Source: Acetobacteraceae bacterium (GTDB taxonomy: Bacteria > Pseudomonadota > Alphaproteobacteria > Acetobacterales > Acetobacteraceae). Taken from it: a stretch of DNA of 6,479 nucleotides. The notes beneath the pieces are model-generated. The model was not told the DNA's origin, ran no database searches, and was given only the letters and a program-made list of their open reading frames with translations. The stretch is from positions 1 through 6,479 of the forward strand of contig CANHTE010000080.1 of the NCBI GenBank assembly GCA_947462945.1. Direction: 5' to 3'. The position numbers and the translations under genes are program-made. Shown here in pieces: positions 4,834-6,479 of this stretch (positions are counted from its first letter, which is position 1; each line of letters starts with the position of its first letter).

Positions 4834-6279
4834 ATGACCCCCCAGCAAATCCTCACCCGGCATGACGCTGCCCTGGGCCGACGGAGGCCGCATGAATCCC
4901 AATGGCGTGACGCCTATGCCCATGTGTTGCCCGCCCCGCACGAGGCAGCCAGCCTTTACGACGCAACCGCCGCCGATGCGGCCGAACAACTGGCCGCCTC
5001 ACTCCTCGCGGAACTGACGCCGCCCTGGTCCCGCTGGTTCGGCCTGGCCCCCGCCCGCACCCCCACCCCTGAAAATGACGCGGGGCTGGCCGCCGCCCTG
5101 GAGGCCACCGCCGAGACGCTCGGGGCGCAGCTCGATCGCTCCAACTTCGCGGTGGAAATGCACCAGGCCTTTCTCGACCTGGTGATCACCGGCACGGGCA
5201 TCATGCTGGTCGAGGAAGCGCCCCCGGGCGAGACCTCGGCCCTGCGCTTTTCCGCCGTGCCGGTCCGCAGCGCGATCCTGGAGGAAGGACCGAGCGGGCG
5301 GCTCGACACTGTGTTTCGCGAAGCGCGGATGACGACGGCCGAGATGCTCCGCCGCTTTCCCTTCGCTGAAATCCCCGCCGCCATGCAGCGGGACGCGGCC
5401 CGTGAGGCGGATGCACCCAACCCCGTGAGGCACCGCCTGATCGAAGCGGTCTGGCCCGATGGCTCCGGCCATCGCTACGCCGCCGTATTCGACGCCGATG
5501 GCCTGAAGGCGCCGATCTTCGTGGCGCAGGGCCGCTTCGCCGATGCCCCCTTCATCGCCTTTCGCTGGCTGAAGGCGCCCGGTGAGACCTATGGCCGAGG
5601 CCCCGTCATCAAGGCCCTGCCTGACATCCGCACGGCAAACCGTGTGGTGGAACTCGTGCTGAAGAATGCCTCCATCGCCGTCACCGGCATCTGGCAGGCC
5701 GAGGATGATGGGGTGCTGAATCCCGCCACCGTGCAGCTGACGCCAGGCGCCATCATTCCCAAGGCGCCGGGCAGCGCGGGCCTCACGCCCCTGGCCGCAC
5801 CGGGCAATTTCGACGTCTCGCAACTCGTGCTCAATGACCTGCGCGCCCGCATCCGCACGGCGCTCCTGGCGGACCGGCTGGGTGTCGCGCGGGACCAGCG
5901 CATGACGGCGACGGAGGTGCTGGAACGCAGCGCGGAAACCGCGCGGCTGCTGGGCGCCACCTATGGAAGATTGCAGACGGAATTGCTGACGCCGCTCATC
6001 GCCCGCAGCCTCGCCATTCTCGCGCGGCGTGGGGAGGTGCCGCCCCTCCTGCTGGATCAGGGCCGCGTGGCGCTGCGCTATGAAAGCCCGCTGGCCCGCG
6101 TGCAGGGCCGCGCCGATGCGGCGAATACGCTGCTCTTCCTCGACGCCATTGCCAAAATGGGCGAGGCCGCCGCCGCCCAGGTGGATGCGCCCGCCGCCGC
6201 CCGCTGGCTGGCCCGCACCCTGGGCGCACCCCACGACATTCTCACCCCCGTGCTCTCCCCCTCGGCTCAACCGGAGTGA
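4834..6279 (+). CDS. Phage portal (head-tail connector) protein, podovirus type
   Basis: This 481-aa protein is the portal: a dodecameric ring at one capsid vertex through which DNA enters and leaves and to which the tail is joined. Family marks: WRDAYAHVLPAP (24-35) near the start; LYDATAADAAEQLAASLLAE (41-60), then LTPPWSRWFGL (61-71), matching the 'YD-T-A-A ... LTPP-WF-L' block of Head-tail_con portals; NFAVEMHQAFLDLVITGTGI (104-123); APGETYGRGPVIKALPDI (248-265), the 'GE-YGR-P' motif; and RMTATEVLER (356-365), a hallmark near the C-terminal helices. The ATG at 4834 was chosen over the longer open frame reaching back to 4435, because the extension is unlike portals and overlaps the terminator and the 76-aa gene. 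Length is at the short end of the podoviral range (about 480-560 aa), with no internal stop or frameshift, so the gene looks intact. The scaffold gene starts 8 nt downstream. Confidence 0.92.
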   Translation: MTPQQILTRHDAALGRRRPHESQWRDAYAHVLPAPHEAASLYDATAADAAEQLAASLLAELTPPWSRWFGLAPARTPTPENDAGLAAALEATAETLGAQLDRSNFAVEMHQAFLDLVITGTGIMLVEEAPPGETSALRFSAVPVRSAILEEGPSGRLDTVFREARMTTAEMLRRFPFAEIPAAMQRDAAREADAPNPVRHRLIEAVWPDGSGHRYAAVFDADGLKAPIFVAQGRFADAPFIAFRWLKAPGETYGRGPVIKALPDIRTANRVVELVLKNASIAVTGIWQAEDDGVLNPATVQLTPGAIIPKAPGSAGLTPLAAPGNFDVSQLVLNDLRARIRTALLADRLGVARDQRMTATEVLERSAETARLLGATYGRLQTELLTPLIARSLAILARRGEVPPLLLDQGRVALRYESPLARVQGRADAANTLLFLDAIAKMGEAAAAQVDAPAAARWLARTLGAPHDILTPVLSPSAQPE

Positions 6280-6287
6280 ACCCGAAC

Positions 6288-6479
6288 ATGCCCGATAATC
6301 TGCTCGACACCGCATTGGTCAGCCCGCCCACCAACACACCCACCACCACCTTGGGCGCCCGCCCGGCGGAGGTGCCCGAAAAATTCTGGGATGCGGAGCG
6401 CGGTGAACTGCGCGTGGAAGCCCTGCTCAAAAGCTACCGCGAGCTGGAGCAGCGCGTGTCCCAGCGCGCCGCCCGCCCC
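6288..6479 (+). CDS. Phage scaffold / capsid-assembly protein, T7 gp9-like (5' part)
   Basis: The first 64 codons of a gene cut by the right edge of the window. The ATG at 6288 has GGAGTGA (6273-6279) eight bases upstream, which includes the portal stop codon. After a Thr/Pro-rich lead (13-21), the segment VPEKFWDAERGELRVEALLK (29-48), continuing SYRELEQRVSQR (49-60), matches the 'P-K-F-W-D ... G-E-V-R-V-E-A-L-L-K-S-Y-x-E-L-E' opening typical of podovirus scaffold proteins, which guide capsid shell assembly and then leave. The order portal then scaffold is the usual one, and the major capsid gene is expected next, beyond the window. Confidence 0.8.
   Translation, partial: MPDNLLDTALVSPPTNTPTTTLGARPAEVPEKFWDAERGELRVEALLKSYRELEQRVSQRAARP

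Noticed and set aside
4999..6315. 438-codon open frame on the minus strand across the portal gene
   Set aside because: Gly/Arg/Gln-rich antisense shadow of a clearly recognised portal protein, with no motif of its own.

Overview
The window is GC-rich DNA with GC-ending codon preference. Its gene content suggests an alphaproteobacterium, plausibly Rhodospirillales/Acetobacteraceae; the rank below class is inference from gene style, not from a marker gene. A GTTC-N7-GTTC SOS box, the direct-repeat LexA site known from Alphaproteobacteria, supports the class assignment.

Left part (1-2676), ordinary chromosome. The 5' end of a membrane gene of the NuoL/NuoM/HyfB proton-pumping family runs leftwards out of the window (514 to 1). 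Divergent from it is a two-gene TRAP transporter operon: dctQ (652-1200), then dctM (1226-2635), most like the mannitol/chloroaromatic-type TRAP permeases. No DctP solute-binding gene is in view. An imperfect hairpin follows dctM.

Middle (2776-3563). A leftward gene encodes a helix-turn-helix/S24 LexA-CI-like regulator with a Ser139/Lys176 dyad and an Ala-Gly cleavage-site candidate. Its upstream region is AT-richer than the surroundings. It carries a rightward sigma70-like promoter (3481-3508) followed at once by a perfect GTTC-N7-GTTC box (3515-3529).

Right part (3564-6479), a phage-derived module read rightwards. It begins with two coupled genes of unknown function (144 aa and 153 aa, overlapping as GTGA). 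The second has a His...Cys layout reminiscent of permuted NlpC/P60-like (YiiX/LRAT-type) folds. Next is a leader region with a strong -35 box, a CATGCGCATG palindrome and a long GC-rich terminator hairpin. Then come a 76-aa proline-rich small protein, a podovirus-type (Head-tail_con) portal protein of 481 aa, and the start of a T7-gp9-like scaffold/capsid-assembly protein cut by the window edge.

Working model (inference). The right part is the early and head-morphogenesis end of a podovirus-type prophage or a domesticated, particle-forming derivative. Its first operon would be switched on by DNA damage through LexA, and its structural genes would be controlled by a separate promoter-plus-terminator leader. 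No terminase or integrase is visible between the regulator and the portal, so complete phage versus domesticated particle cannot be decided from this window.
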